From an uncultured Flavobacteriaceae bacterium (lineage in GTDB: Bacteria > Bacteroidota > Bacteroidia > Flavobacteriales > Flavobacteriaceae), in assembly GCA_947503105.1 (NCBI GenBank), contig CANNCM010000002.1, positions 267,546-331,545 on the forward strand: a DNA stretch of 64,000 nt. Direction: 5' to 3'. A model generated the notes under the pieces. The model had not been told where the DNA came from, ran no database searches, and worked only from the letters and a program-made list of their open reading frames with translations. The translations under genes were made by a program, and so were the position numbers. How positions within the stretch are numbered: position 1 is the first letter of the stretch; the number at the start of each line of letters is the position of its first letter. Of this stretch, positions 55,814 through 63,935 are shown in pieces.

Positions 55814-57126
55814 TGAAATCAATAGATCGTATCCCAACATCCAAACTACAACGCGCTTCAAAATTGGTTTCTACTGGAGCCAAAGTTGGCGTCAATTACC
55901 TAAAATATAATGTTGAGAAATTTAGCAAATCTGAAGCTGAAGCCAAAGAAAACCTCAATAAAAATAACGCAGAAGACATCTATGGAAGTTTGAAGCAACT
56001 TAAAGGGAGTGCTCTGAAAGTGGCGCAAATGCTCAGTATGGAAAAAAATATTTTGCCCCAAGCTTATGTCGAAAAATTTTCTTTAGCACAATTTTCTGTT
56101 CCGCCGCTATCCTCGCCTCTTGTGGTCAAAACTTTCAAAAAATATTTTGGACAAACTCCCGATGCAATTTTTGATGAGTTCGATTCCAACTCTGTAAACG
56201 CAGCAAGCATTGGCCAAGTACACCGCGCCAAAAAAAACGGCAAAGAATTAGCTGTCAAAATTCAATATCCAGGGGTTGCCGATAGTATCAAATCTGATTT
56301 GTCTTTAGTCAAACCAATTGCTATTAAAATGTTTAATATCAAAGGGAAAGATTCAGACAAATATTTTAAAGAAGTTGAGGACAAGCTCACCGAAGAAACC
56401 GATTACTCTCTAGAAATCAAACAAAGTCAAGAAATTGCAAAGGCCTGTGCGCACATTCCAAATATCCTTTTTCCTAGCTATTATAAAGAATATTCATCCA
56501 ACAGGATTTTGACCATGGATTTTATGAAAGGAGAACACCTTTCGGAGTTCACGAAAAAAAATGTGAGTCAGGAAAAATCTAATAAATTGGGACAAGCATT
56601 GTGGGATTTTTATATGCATCAAATTCATAATCTGAAAAAAGTACATGCAGATCCTCACCCCGGTAACTTTTTGATTAACGAAAATGACCAGCTTATTGCA
56701 CTCGATTTTGGATGTATGAAAACTATACCAGATGATTTTTATACTCCTTATTTTGAGTTGGCTGATCCAACTGTAATCAATAGCCCAAGTCTTTTTTCGG
56801 AAAAATTATATGAACTAGAAATTCTTACTCCGAAGGATACCAAAGAGGAAACCACGTTTTTTACGGCAATGTTTCACGAATTATTGAGTGTGTTTACACT
56901 TCCATTTCAGCAAGAAATTTTTGATTTTTCTGATCCAGAATTTTTCGGAAAAATTGGTGATCTCGCAGAGCGTTACAGTCAAAATACAGAACTAAGAAAA
57001 TTCAATAGCAATAGGGGTTCAAAGCATTTTATTTATATGAACCGCACCTTTTTTGGGCTGTACAATTTAATGTTCGACTTAAAGGCAAATGCTGTAAAAA
57101 TTAATCAATTTCAACATTACAAATGA
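55813..57126 (+). CDS. ABC1/AarF/UbiB-family atypical kinase
   Basis: The 437-residue atypical protein-kinase-like ATPase has the ABC1 features: the helical N-lobe motif (here KVAQMLSME where KxGQ is usual), the A-rich loop NAASIGQVHRA, the lysine in LAVKIQYPG, the catalytic VHADPHPGNFLI, and the metal motif ALDFGCMK. Family members support quinone and lipid metabolism. In this cluster it may act in quinone or carotenoid handling during light stress; a target is not known. It overlaps the preceding TetR-like gene and the next flavin reductase gene (ATGA). Confidence 0.88.
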   Translation: MKSIDRIPTSKLQRASKLVSTGAKVGVNYLKYNVEKFSKSEAEAKENLNKNNAEDIYGSLKQLKGSALKVAQMLSMEKNILPQAYVEKFSLAQFSVPPLSSPLVVKTFKKYFGQTPDAIFDEFDSNSVNAASIGQVHRAKKNGKELAVKIQYPGVADSIKSDLSLVKPIAIKMFNIKGKDSDKYFKEVEDKLTEETDYSLEIKQSQEIAKACAHIPNILFPSYYKEYSSNRILTMDFMKGEHLSEFTKKNVSQEKSNKLGQALWDFYMHQIHNLKKVHADPHPGNFLINENDQLIALDFGCMKTIPDDFYTPYFELADPTVINSPSLFSEKLYELEILTPKDTKEETTFFTAMFHELLSVFTLPFQQEIFDFSDPEFFGKIGDLAERYSQNTELRKFNSNRGSKHFIYMNRTFFGLYNLMFDLKANAVKINQFQHYK

Positions 57127-57758
57127 TACATTTAAGACGTCAAGATTTTGAAGAATTAGATCATGTTTTTAGAATAAATTTGATCAATAGCTGTTCTGGA
57201 TTCAAATCGGCCAACTTGATTGGAACGAAATCAAACTTAGGAATACCAAATGTTGCGGTTTTTAGCTCTGTCACACACTTGGGCTCCAACCCACCTTTGC
57301 TTGGAGTTGTTTTTAGACCTGTCACCGATGTTCCACGAAATACATATGAAAATATTAAAGAAACGGGGCAATTTACTATAAATCACATTGATGCGTCAAT
57401 CATTCAAGAGGCGCACCATACTTCTGCAAAATACGATAAAGACATATCAGAATTTGAAATCACTGCACTAGAAGAAGAATACAAAAATGGCTGGCATGCA
57501 CCTTTTGTGAAAAATGCGCCCATTCAAATTGCGCTCACCTATTGTGAAGAGTACGAGATAAAAGCGAATGGTACAATTCAACTCATTGGAGAAATTAAAG
57601 ATTTATTTATACAGTCCGAGTTGCTTGAAGACGATGGATTTGTAAACTTATCAAAGGCAAATATTGTGGCTATCAATGGATTGGATGGATATGCTGTGCC
57701 CTCTCTAAAAGAAAGATTGGCGTATCAAAGGCCAAAAAAAATATTAAAAACAAAATAA
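57123..57758 (+). CDS. Flavin reductase-like (FMN-binding split-barrel) protein
   Basis: The 211-residue protein matches the split-barrel flavin reductase fold with the flavin-binding stretch [35 protein letters not shown] (about 41-75) and TGQFTINHI. Such enzymes make reduced flavin, which could supply photoreactivation chemistry. It overlaps the kinase gene by 4 bp and is 7 bp from the DUF2256 gene. Confidence 0.85.
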   Translation: MIHLRRQDFEELDHVFRINLINSCSGFKSANLIGTKSNLGIPNVAVFSSVTHLGSNPPLLGVVFRPVTDVPRNTYENIKETGQFTINHIDASIIQEAHHTSAKYDKDISEFEITALEEEYKNGWHAPFVKNAPIQIALTYCEEYEIKANGTIQLIGEIKDLFIQSELLEDDGFVNLSKANIVAINGLDGYAVPSLKERLAYQRPKKILKTK

Positions 57759-57765
57759 CAGCTCG

Positions 57766-57903
57766 TTGAAAAAATCCGAGTTACCCTCAAAGATCTGCGT
57801 TGTGTGCCAACGACCATTCAATTGGCGTAAAAAATGGGCTCGCGACTGGGAATTTGTCAAATATTGTAGTAAAAAATGCAGCAGCAACAAAGCACAGCGC
57901 TAG
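57766..57903 (+). CDS. DUF2256 zinc-binding protein
   Basis: The 45-residue product begins at a TTG ([20 protein letters not shown]) and has the DUF2256 pattern: [28 protein letters not shown], with four cysteines as a small zinc site. It is short but matches the family over its whole length. The reading frame upstream has no ATG before a stop, so TTG is the likely start. It overlaps the cryptochrome start by 28 bp. DUF2256 is regularly found beside photolyases. Confidence 0.85.
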   Translation: MKKSELPSKICVVCQRPFNWRKKWARDWEFVKYCSKKCSSNKAQR

Positions 57904-59183
57904 TTTGGTTTAGAAATGACTTGAGAACTCAAGATAATAGTGTTCTTCAGTCTGCACTATCAACTTCCAAGCCCGTTATTGGGGTTTATTTTTTGGAACC
58001 TCAATGGTTTGAAAAACATGAATTTGGATTCAAAAAAATGGAGAAATTCAGGGCTAAATTTCTTCTGGAAACTTTAAAATGCCTTCAAAATGAGTTAAAG
58101 AAATTAAACATTTCTCTTCTTGTATTTGAAGATTCTGCAGAGAACAAAATGAAAAGTATTGTGAAGTCGTACAATGTATCTGATGTATTTCTGCAAAAGG
58201 AATGGACAGCGGAAGAAAGTATGTCTTTGCAGAACGTAAAAAAAGGATTGCCAACAGAGGTTAAAATTCATCAATATTATGATCAATTTTTATTTCATCC
58301 GGATGATCTTCCTTTTCATTTCGGTGATACCCCTAAAGTGTTTACACAATTTCGAAAACAACTTGAGAAAAATTCAAAGGTAAGAGAGCTCATAAAAAAT
58401 AAACCCCAAAGTGATGCTTATTTGCTAAAAAAGACATCCACGATTCCTACCTTGAATGCCTTAGGTTACGAAGATATTAAAGTTGACGACAGATCGGCTT
58501 TTCCATTTTCAGGTGGTGAAATATTGGCATTTGAACGATTGCATCATTATTTTTTTGAAAGCAAAGCGCTTGGAGTTTACAAAAAAACTAGAAATGGCTT
58601 ATTAGGACTCAATTACAGTTCAAAGTTTTCACCTTGGCTGGCCAACGGAAGCCTTTCGGCGCGTCAAATTTATTGGAGTATTAAGGCCTTTGAAAATCAA
58701 TTTTTCTCGAACCAATCAACCTATTGGTTGATATTTGAACTGATATGGCGTGATTTTTTCAAGTATGTATCTCTCAAGCATGGGAATGAAATTTTTAAAA
58801 TTGATGGCATTTTGAAAAATGAATATCAATGGTCTAATCATAAAAAATACATTTTGCAGTGGATCAATGGAGAAACAACAAACGATTTTGTGAATGCAAA
58901 TATGATAGAACTCAAAACTACAGGTTGGATGAGCAATCGAGGACGGCAAAATGTGGCATCATTTTTCGCCAAAACTCAAAAACTCGACTGGCGAATTGGT
59001 GCTGCTTATTTTGAATCCATGCTGCTGGATTATGATGTGCACAGCAACTATGGAAATTGGATGTATGTTGCTGGTGTTGGCAATGATCCTAGAGATCGTA
59101 TTTTCAATGTAAAGCTTCAAGCAGAGCGTTATGACGCTAATCAAAAATATAGACAACAATGGCTACAATCTAAACTCTTCTAA
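57876..59183 (+). CDS. DASH-type cryptochrome/photolyase
   Basis: The 435-residue flavoprotein begins [19 protein letters not shown], the photolyase N-terminal antenna-binding domain, and ends with the C-terminal FAD domain containing [40 protein letters not shown] and KYRQQW, all hallmarks of the DASH group. DASH proteins repair cyclobutane dimers in single-stranded DNA and may also signal. It is followed directly by the Fe-S photolyase gene. Confidence 0.9.
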   Translation: MQQQQSTALVWFRNDLRTQDNSVLQSALSTSKPVIGVYFLEPQWFEKHEFGFKKMEKFRAKFLLETLKCLQNELKKLNISLLVFEDSAENKMKSIVKSYNVSDVFLQKEWTAEESMSLQNVKKGLPTEVKIHQYYDQFLFHPDDLPFHFGDTPKVFTQFRKQLEKNSKVRELIKNKPQSDAYLLKKTSTIPTLNALGYEDIKVDDRSAFPFSGGEILAFERLHHYFFESKALGVYKKTRNGLLGLNYSSKFSPWLANGSLSARQIYWSIKAFENQFFSNQSTYWLIFELIWRDFFKYVSLKHGNEIFKIDGILKNEYQWSNHKKYILQWINGETTNDFVNANMIELKTTGWMSNRGRQNVASFFAKTQKLDWRIGAAYFESMLLDYDVHSNYGNWMYVAGVGNDPRDRIFNVKLQAERYDANQKYRQQWLQSKLF

Positions 59184-60716
59184 ATGAAAACATTACGATT
59201 AATATTAGGTGATCAATTGAACCAAAATCACTCTTGGTTTTCTACAACAAATGACGATGTTTTGTATTGTATGTTTGAAATGCGACAAGAAACTGATTAT
59301 GTCAAACATCATATTCAAAAAGTTGTTGGTTTTTTTGCAGCTATGCGAGAATTTTCAAGGCAATTGGAGGAGAAAAAGCATAAGGTAATTTACTTTAATA
59401 TTTTGGATTCTAATAATTTGCATGACTTAGAAAAAAATATAAAGTTTCTCATTGAAAAAAACGCTATTGAGCATTTTGAGTATCAAGCACCAGACGAATA
59501 CCGTTTGGACGAACAGTTGAAATCAATTTGTCAAGATTTATCAATTCGTAGTTCGAGTTGTGACACCGAACATTTCTTGACCTCTAGAGAAGAATTGACT
59601 GATTTTTTTGAAGGAAAAAAACAGCTTTTAATGGAACGTTTTTATCGCTACATGCGAAAAAAACATCATATTTTGATGGCGGGCGAACAACCAGAGGGAG
59701 GCATTTGGAATTATGATCATAACAACAGAAAAAAATGGAAAGGTAGTCCAGAAATCCCTGATTATAAGGCCTTTAAAAACGATGTGAAACAAATTTGTAG
59801 GGATATTTCGTCAAGCAATATAGCGACAATAGGTCATTTTGATAGCACGTATTTTGAGTATCCTATTACCTTAAAGCAGGCACAACAACAGCTCGCCTAT
59901 TTTTGCACCACACTTTTGCAGCATTTTGGAGATTATCAAGATGCACTCCATACCGAAGAGGTATACCTTTTTCATTCACGCTTATCTTTTGCGATGAATT
60001 TAAAAATCATTAGCCCAAAAGAAATTATTACAAGCGTTTTGGAGCATTATCGCAAAAATATGGAGAGCATAGACATCGCACAAGTCGAGGGTTTTATTCG
60101 TCAAGTTATTGGGTGGCGCGAGTACATGCGGGGAATGTATTGGAAAGAAATGCCATCTTACAAAGCATTAAATGTGTTGGAAAATCACGAAGCTATTCCT
60201 GATTTCTTTTGGACTGGAGAAACCAAAATGAATTGTCTTCAAAAGACCATCAATAATTCTTTAGATCATGCCTATGCGCATCATATTCAAAGACTGATGA
60301 TTACTGGAAATTATTTATTATTAACACAAACCCATCCAGACGCTGTAGATGATTGGTATTTGGGTATTTACATTGATGCTATTCAATGGGTACAACTGCC
60401 AAATACTCGTGGGATGAGTCAGTATGCAGATGGTGGAAAAATTGCCACAAAACCTTATGTTTCGTCTGGAAGTTATATAAATAAGATGAGTAATTATTGT
60501 GGTTCTTGTCACTATAATGTTAAAGAAAAAATAGGGCCAAAGGCCTGTCCTTTCAATAGTTTATACTGGAATTTTTTGGATGACAAAAAACCCAAACTGT
60601 TTACCAATCAACGCATGCGAATGATGTATTCTGTTTTGAATAAATTTTCGGCAGAAGATTTACATAAAATGAAGCTCAGAGCTGCAGAAATAATTACAAA
60701 TCCAGAGCGTTTTTAA
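59184..60716 (+). CDS. Fe-S bacterial (6-4) photolyase, CryPro/PhrB family
   Basis: The 510-residue photolyase starts MKTLRLILGDQLNQNHSWF and has the C-terminal cluster C439, C442, C455 together with C351, the same four positions (plus one) as the 4Fe-4S ligands of Agrobacterium PhrB. Motifs LMERFYRYMRKKHHILM and IRQVIGWREYMRGMYW also fit. These enzymes repair (6-4) photoproducts in DNA using FAD and a lumazine antenna. It follows the DASH gene with no gap (59183/59184), so the two are one transcript. It is a confident assignment. Confidence 0.93.
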   Translation: MKTLRLILGDQLNQNHSWFSTTNDDVLYCMFEMRQETDYVKHHIQKVVGFFAAMREFSRQLEEKKHKVIYFNILDSNNLHDLEKNIKFLIEKNAIEHFEYQAPDEYRLDEQLKSICQDLSIRSSSCDTEHFLTSREELTDFFEGKKQLLMERFYRYMRKKHHILMAGEQPEGGIWNYDHNNRKKWKGSPEIPDYKAFKNDVKQICRDISSSNIATIGHFDSTYFEYPITLKQAQQQLAYFCTTLLQHFGDYQDALHTEEVYLFHSRLSFAMNLKIISPKEIITSVLEHYRKNMESIDIAQVEGFIRQVIGWREYMRGMYWKEMPSYKALNVLENHEAIPDFFWTGETKMNCLQKTINNSLDHAYAHHIQRLMITGNYLLLTQTHPDAVDDWYLGIYIDAIQWVQLPNTRGMSQYADGGKIATKPYVSSGSYINKMSNYCGSCHYNVKEKIGPKACPFNSLYWNFLDDKKPKLFTNQRMRMMYSVLNKFSAEDLHKMKLRAAEIITNPERF

Positions 60717-60734
60717 GGTGTTAAAGAAAGACTA

Positions 60735-60791
60735 AAAATGTTAATATTTGTTTAATTGTAACAACTTATAATGCAACATTAAGTATGTTTG
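60735..60791 (+). promoter_or_regulatory. Photolyase-cluster promoter 2: direct-repeat site plus TATGTTTG
   Basis: AAAATGTTAAT, A and TTTGTTTAATT (60735-60757) is the same 23-bp site as at 55082 with one substitution. TATGTTTG (60784-60791) follows after the same 26-bp gap as at 55104-55131. It would start transcription of the genes from 60813 on. Confidence 0.7.
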
Positions 60792-60812
60792 ATGTAAACA
60801 AATTCATAGCCA

Positions 60813-61241
60813 TTGGTTCTAGATACAACACATTACAACAAGGAGCACAAATTTTTGATTGATGAATTTGTGGGTAAGCCCTACAGCTTTTGGGAGGCAC
60901 TTAAGCGAGGAGGCATTGGCTCCAAACGAATGATCGTAGATCAATTAAGTCCAAATTTGAATTATATTTCGAACCTCACATCAGATATAAACTATGCCAA
61001 TATAGAGCTCAGAAAGAAAGGCATTTTGATTCATATTACAAAGGGACTGAAAAATTTTACGTGGGCTATTCCATTTTATCAATTGGTTTTTTACAAAACA
61101 AATTTTACAAGTATTCATGCTCAGGGAAAGTTTATACACTTTAAGAACTCCAAAACTTTCAAGGAAAACAAATCGTTTTTTAGAAATGTTATGGAAGAAA
61201 AGATAAATTTTGACCAACAATATATTTTACCTCAAATATGA
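60813..61241 (+). CDS. Conserved cluster protein of unknown function, 142 aa
   Basis: The 142-residue protein has no signal peptide or membrane segment and no recognised domain. It starts at a TTG (MVLDTTHYNKEHKF); the in-frame codons upstream contain a stop, and the probable transcription start lies about 15 bp before. Segments LRKKGILIHITKGLKNFTWAIPFYQLVFYK suggest a beta-rich core. It overlaps the DUF2805 gene by 4 bp (ATGA), so it is coupled to it. A PH-like fold is possible but unproven. Confidence 0.6.
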   Translation: MVLDTTHYNKEHKFLIDEFVGKPYSFWEALKRGGIGSKRMIVDQLSPNLNYISNLTSDINYANIELRKKGILIHITKGLKNFTWAIPFYQLVFYKTNFTSIHAQGKFIHFKNSKTFKENKSFFRNVMEEKINFDQQYILPQI

Positions 61242-61510
61242 AACTAACAGCTATCGAAATAGATAGAATAATAGAAATGGCATGGGAAGATCGTACGACT
61301 TTTGATGCTATAAAGTTTCAGTTTGGACTCTCGGAACAGGAAGTCATTTCGTTGATGCGAAATCAAATGAAACCAAAAAGTTTTCGCCACTGGCGAGCAA
61401 GAGTGCAAGGCAGAAAAACTAAACATCAGAAATTGCGTGTTTTCGAATCTGGTCGGTTTAAATGTACCAGACAAAAAGCAATTTCAAATAATAAAATATC
61501 AAAACGTTAA
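61238..61510 (+). CDS. DUF2805/TIGR03643 family protein
   Basis: The 90-residue protein matches TIGR03643: LTAIEIDRIIEMAWEDRTTFDAIKFQFGLSEQEVI is a helix-turn-helix-like start, followed by MKPKSFRHWRARVQGRKTKH. It is basic and soluble. The family is often linked to photolyase genes; the function is unknown, though DNA binding is plausible from its charge. It overlaps the previous gene and is 6 bp before folE. Confidence 0.85.
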   Translation: MKLTAIEIDRIIEMAWEDRTTFDAIKFQFGLSEQEVISLMRNQMKPKSFRHWRARVQGRKTKHQKLRVFESGRFKCTRQKAISNNKISKR

Positions 61511-61516
61511 CTAATT

Positions 61517-62200
61517 ATGGATATCAAAACCACAAAAACTAAACAAATCAATGGCTTTTCTCATCACGAAATTGGAGATGACCATCTTTACACAGGATTG
61601 GAAACTCCAATAAAAAAAGATGCTTTTATATTGAGTGACATTGAAAAAAAGAAGAAGATTTCGATTTTGTTCGAAGAAATTATGAATGTCATGGGCTTAG
61701 ATTTGGAAGACGATTCTTTGAAAGGGACACCCGATCGTGTGGCAAAAATGTATATCGATGAAATCTTTTCTGGATTGAATCCAAAAAACAAACCAGAAAT
61801 TGCTTTATTTGATAATAAGTACCAATACAATCAAATGTTGGTAGAGAAAAATATAACATTTTATTCCAATTGCGAACATCATTTTGTACCCATAATAGGA
61901 AAGGCACATGTGGCCTACATATCATCTGGAAAAGTGATTGGTTTATCAAAACTAAATAGAATTGTACAATACTACGCCAAACGTCCTCAAGTTCAAGAAC
62001 GTTTGACCAATCAAATTGGCGAAGAGTTAAAAACAATTTTAGGAACCCACGATGTTGCCGTTGTCATTGACGCCAAACATCTCTGCGTTTCGTCTAGAGG
62101 AATAAAGGACGAAACGTCATCAACAGTCACTGCATTTTATAGTGGTGAATTTACCAACTCAGCAAAAATTGCAGAGCTCAATAATTATATAAATTCATAA
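61517..62200 (+). CDS. folE: GTP cyclohydrolase I
   Basis: Converts GTP to dihydroneopterin triphosphate, the first step toward folates and pterins. The 227-residue protein has the zinc ligands C119 and H122 in SNCEHHFVP and C190 in KHLCVSSRG, plus GLSKLNRIVQYYAKRPQVQERLTNQIG. It is fully intact. In a photolyase cluster it could supply folate antenna (MTHF) for the DASH enzyme or another pterin; the chromosome may carry another folE, which cannot be checked here. Confidence 0.93.
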   Translation: MDIKTTKTKQINGFSHHEIGDDHLYTGLETPIKKDAFILSDIEKKKKISILFEEIMNVMGLDLEDDSLKGTPDRVAKMYIDEIFSGLNPKNKPEIALFDNKYQYNQMLVEKNITFYSNCEHHFVPIIGKAHVAYISSGKVIGLSKLNRIVQYYAKRPQVQERLTNQIGEELKTILGTHDVAVVIDAKHLCVSSRGIKDETSSTVTAFYSGEFTNSAKIAELNNYINS

Positions 62201-62201
62201 T

Positions 62202-62426
62202 ATGAGTCCAGTAGAAAAAGGAGAAGAATTTTTAACGAAAAGTTTAAAATTTAAAAATACAAGCGAAAGAATTGAAGCTTCAAGAGAAGTCAAGGCCTTG
62301 ATTCTCGACATCAATGAAATTTACAAAACCAATAAAGATCAAAAATTAATGGATTTGATGAAAGATTTGACATTGATTAAACAGAAGATAGAAAAACGAT
62401 TAAAAGGAAGGCCATTAACATCATGA
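62202..62426 (+). CDS. Small helical protein of the photolyase cluster
   Basis: The 74-residue product is charged and helical (SPVEKGEEFLTKSLKFKNTSERIEASREVKALILDINEIYK) with no signal peptide. It is not recognised. It starts 1 bp after the folE stop and overlaps the SDR gene by 4 bp (ATGA), so it is translated as part of the operon. Confidence 0.65.
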   Translation: MSPVEKGEEFLTKSLKFKNTSERIEASREVKALILDINEIYKTNKDQKLMDLMKDLTLIKQKIEKRLKGRPLTS

Positions 62427-63106
62427 AAACAATCATTATTGTCGGCGGTAGCAGAGGCATTGGAAAAGCGAGTATCGAAACGCTTTTGCCCAATAATAAG
62501 GTGATCAATATCAGTAGAAATGCACCAGAAGTCGAGCATCAAAATTTAACGCATTACAACTGTGATGTTTTATCTGATGAACTTCCAAATATTGAAGTTG
62601 CAGATGGTTTGATCTATTGTCCTGGAAGCATCAATTTGAAACCCTTCAAGAGGTTGAATTTAGAAGATTTTAGAAATGATTTTGAGATCAATGTCATTGG
62701 AGCGATCAAAAGTATTCAGGCCTACTCTCCTGCTCTATTAAAGTCGGAGTCTGCTTCAATAGTACTTTTCAGTACAGTTGCGACAGCAATGGGTATGCCA
62801 TTTCATGCGAGTGTGGCGACAGCAAAATCCGCTGTTGAAGGTCTTATGAAATCTGTTGCAGCAGATCTTGCACCAAAAGTGAGGGTCAATGCAATTGCGC
62901 CAACACTCACAGAAACAGATTTGGCCGCAAAACTTCTACGTAACGAGCGCATGGTAGAAAATACGATCCAAAGACATCCGCTAAAAAAATTCTTAAATCC
63001 AAAAGAAGTAGCAACAATGGTTGACTACTTAATTTCCGATGGATCTAAGTCTATTTCTGGGCAAGTTTTTAAAATGGATTGTGGAATAGTTTCTCTAAAA
63101 GTTTAA
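62423..63106 (+). CDS. SDR-family protein lacking the catalytic tyrosine
   Basis: The 227-residue Rossmann protein has the SDR cofactor motif IVGGSRGIGKAS (about 6-17), the N90 position in FEINVIG and the serine S117 in LFSTVA, but the YxxxK motif reads V131-ATA-K135 (FHASVATAKSAVEG). The catalytic Tyr is therefore replaced by Val while Lys is kept. Similar sequences with the same change occur in photolyase-linked SDRs of other bacteria as I recall. It may act without a canonical proton donor, on a pterin or quinone, or be non-enzymatic. It follows folE closely, which fits pterin chemistry. Confidence 0.85.
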   Translation: MKTIIIVGGSRGIGKASIETLLPNNKVINISRNAPEVEHQNLTHYNCDVLSDELPNIEVADGLIYCPGSINLKPFKRLNLEDFRNDFEINVIGAIKSIQAYSPALLKSESASIVLFSTVATAMGMPFHASVATAKSAVEGLMKSVAADLAPKVRVNAIAPTLTETDLAAKLLRNERMVENTIQRHPLKKFLNPKEVATMVDYLISDGSKSISGQVFKMDCGIVSLKV

Positions 63107-63108
63107 GT

Positions 63109-63657
63109 ATGAAAAAATTAAAACTATTGTTTTTGGTTTTATTTATAACAAACCTGAATCAAGCGAAAGCACAACACGATAATACTATGAATATTTACGA
63201 TATTAAAATTAATGCATTAGATGGATCGCCCATAGCGCTGAAGACCTATGAAGGAAAATACATTTTGTTTGTCAATGTAGCCTCCGAATGTGGTTTTACA
63301 AATCAATACGAAGGGTTACAAAAGCTCTACGATACTTACAAAAATGATCTAATGATCATTGGAGTGCCATGCAATCAATTTGGGCAGCAAGAACCTGGAA
63401 GTTCGGAACAAATTCAATCTTTTTGTAAGAAAAATTATGGCGTTACTTTTTTGATGACCGAAAAAATAAAAGTTAAAGGAAAGGACAAACATCCGCTTTA
63501 TGAGTGGCTTACAAATAAAGATTTAAATGGCGTTAAAAGTACTTCTGTAAAATGGAATTTTCAGAAATATATTGTTGGTAGAAATGGTGAATTTATTGAC
63601 TACTTCTATTCAATGACAAAACCCATGAGTAGTAAAATTACAAAATTAATTCAGTAG
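63109..63657 (+). CDS. Glutathione peroxidase-like thiol peroxidase, exported
   Basis: Thiol peroxidase of 182 residues with the peroxidatic cysteine C61 in ASECGFTNQYEGL (Cys, not selenocysteine), the glutamine of NQFGQQEPG and the tryptophan of VKWNFQKYIV. A signal peptide (1 to about 21, NQAKAQ) indicates export to the periplasm. It starts 2 bp after the SDR stop. A role in defence against light-induced peroxides fits the cluster; the reductant is probably thioredoxin-like rather than glutathione. Confidence 0.9.
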   Translation: MKKLKLLFLVLFITNLNQAKAQHDNTMNIYDIKINALDGSPIALKTYEGKYILFVNVASECGFTNQYEGLQKLYDTYKNDLMIIGVPCNQFGQQEPGSSEQIQSFCKKNYGVTFLMTEKIKVKGKDKHPLYEWLTNKDLNGVKSTSVKWNFQKYIVGRNGEFIDYFYSMTKPMSSKITKLIQ

Positions 63658-63659
63658 AA

Positions 63660-63830
63660 ATGTTTGGACTATTCAAGAAAAAAACGGAAACTGAGAAATT
63701 GCAAAACCGCTATAAAAAGTTGATGGCAGAATGGCATAATTTGTCTTCTACAGACCGCTCAGCAAGTGATGCAAAATATGCTGAAGCACAAGAGGTTTTG
63801 GACGAAATCGAAAAATTAGAACAACACTAA
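63660..63830 (+). CDS. Lacal_2735-type small protein
   Basis: The 56-residue protein MFGLFKKKTETEKLQNRYKK followed by LMAEWHNLSSTDRSASDAKY and EIEKLEQH matches a small Flavobacteriia family named after Lacal_2735. It is a single amphipathic helical hairpin with a charged N-terminus that may contact the membrane. Its ATG lies 2 bp after the glutathione peroxidase stop. Function unknown. Confidence 0.8.
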   Translation: MFGLFKKKTETEKLQNRYKKLMAEWHNLSSTDRSASDAKYAEAQEVLDEIEKLEQH

Positions 63831-63935
63831 AGCATCATCGACAAAATTAAAAGCATAAAAATATAGGCCGATATGGTGTTTAAAACTACATCAAGCGAAT
63901 GCTTAGTGTAACAGAAAAAAATAGGAAATAAACAC

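Noticed and set aside
57766-57903. Treating the DUF2256 stretch as untranslated space
   Set aside because: The four-cysteine pattern and WRKKWxRDW match DUF2256 over the full length, so it is kept as a gene despite the TTG start and small size.
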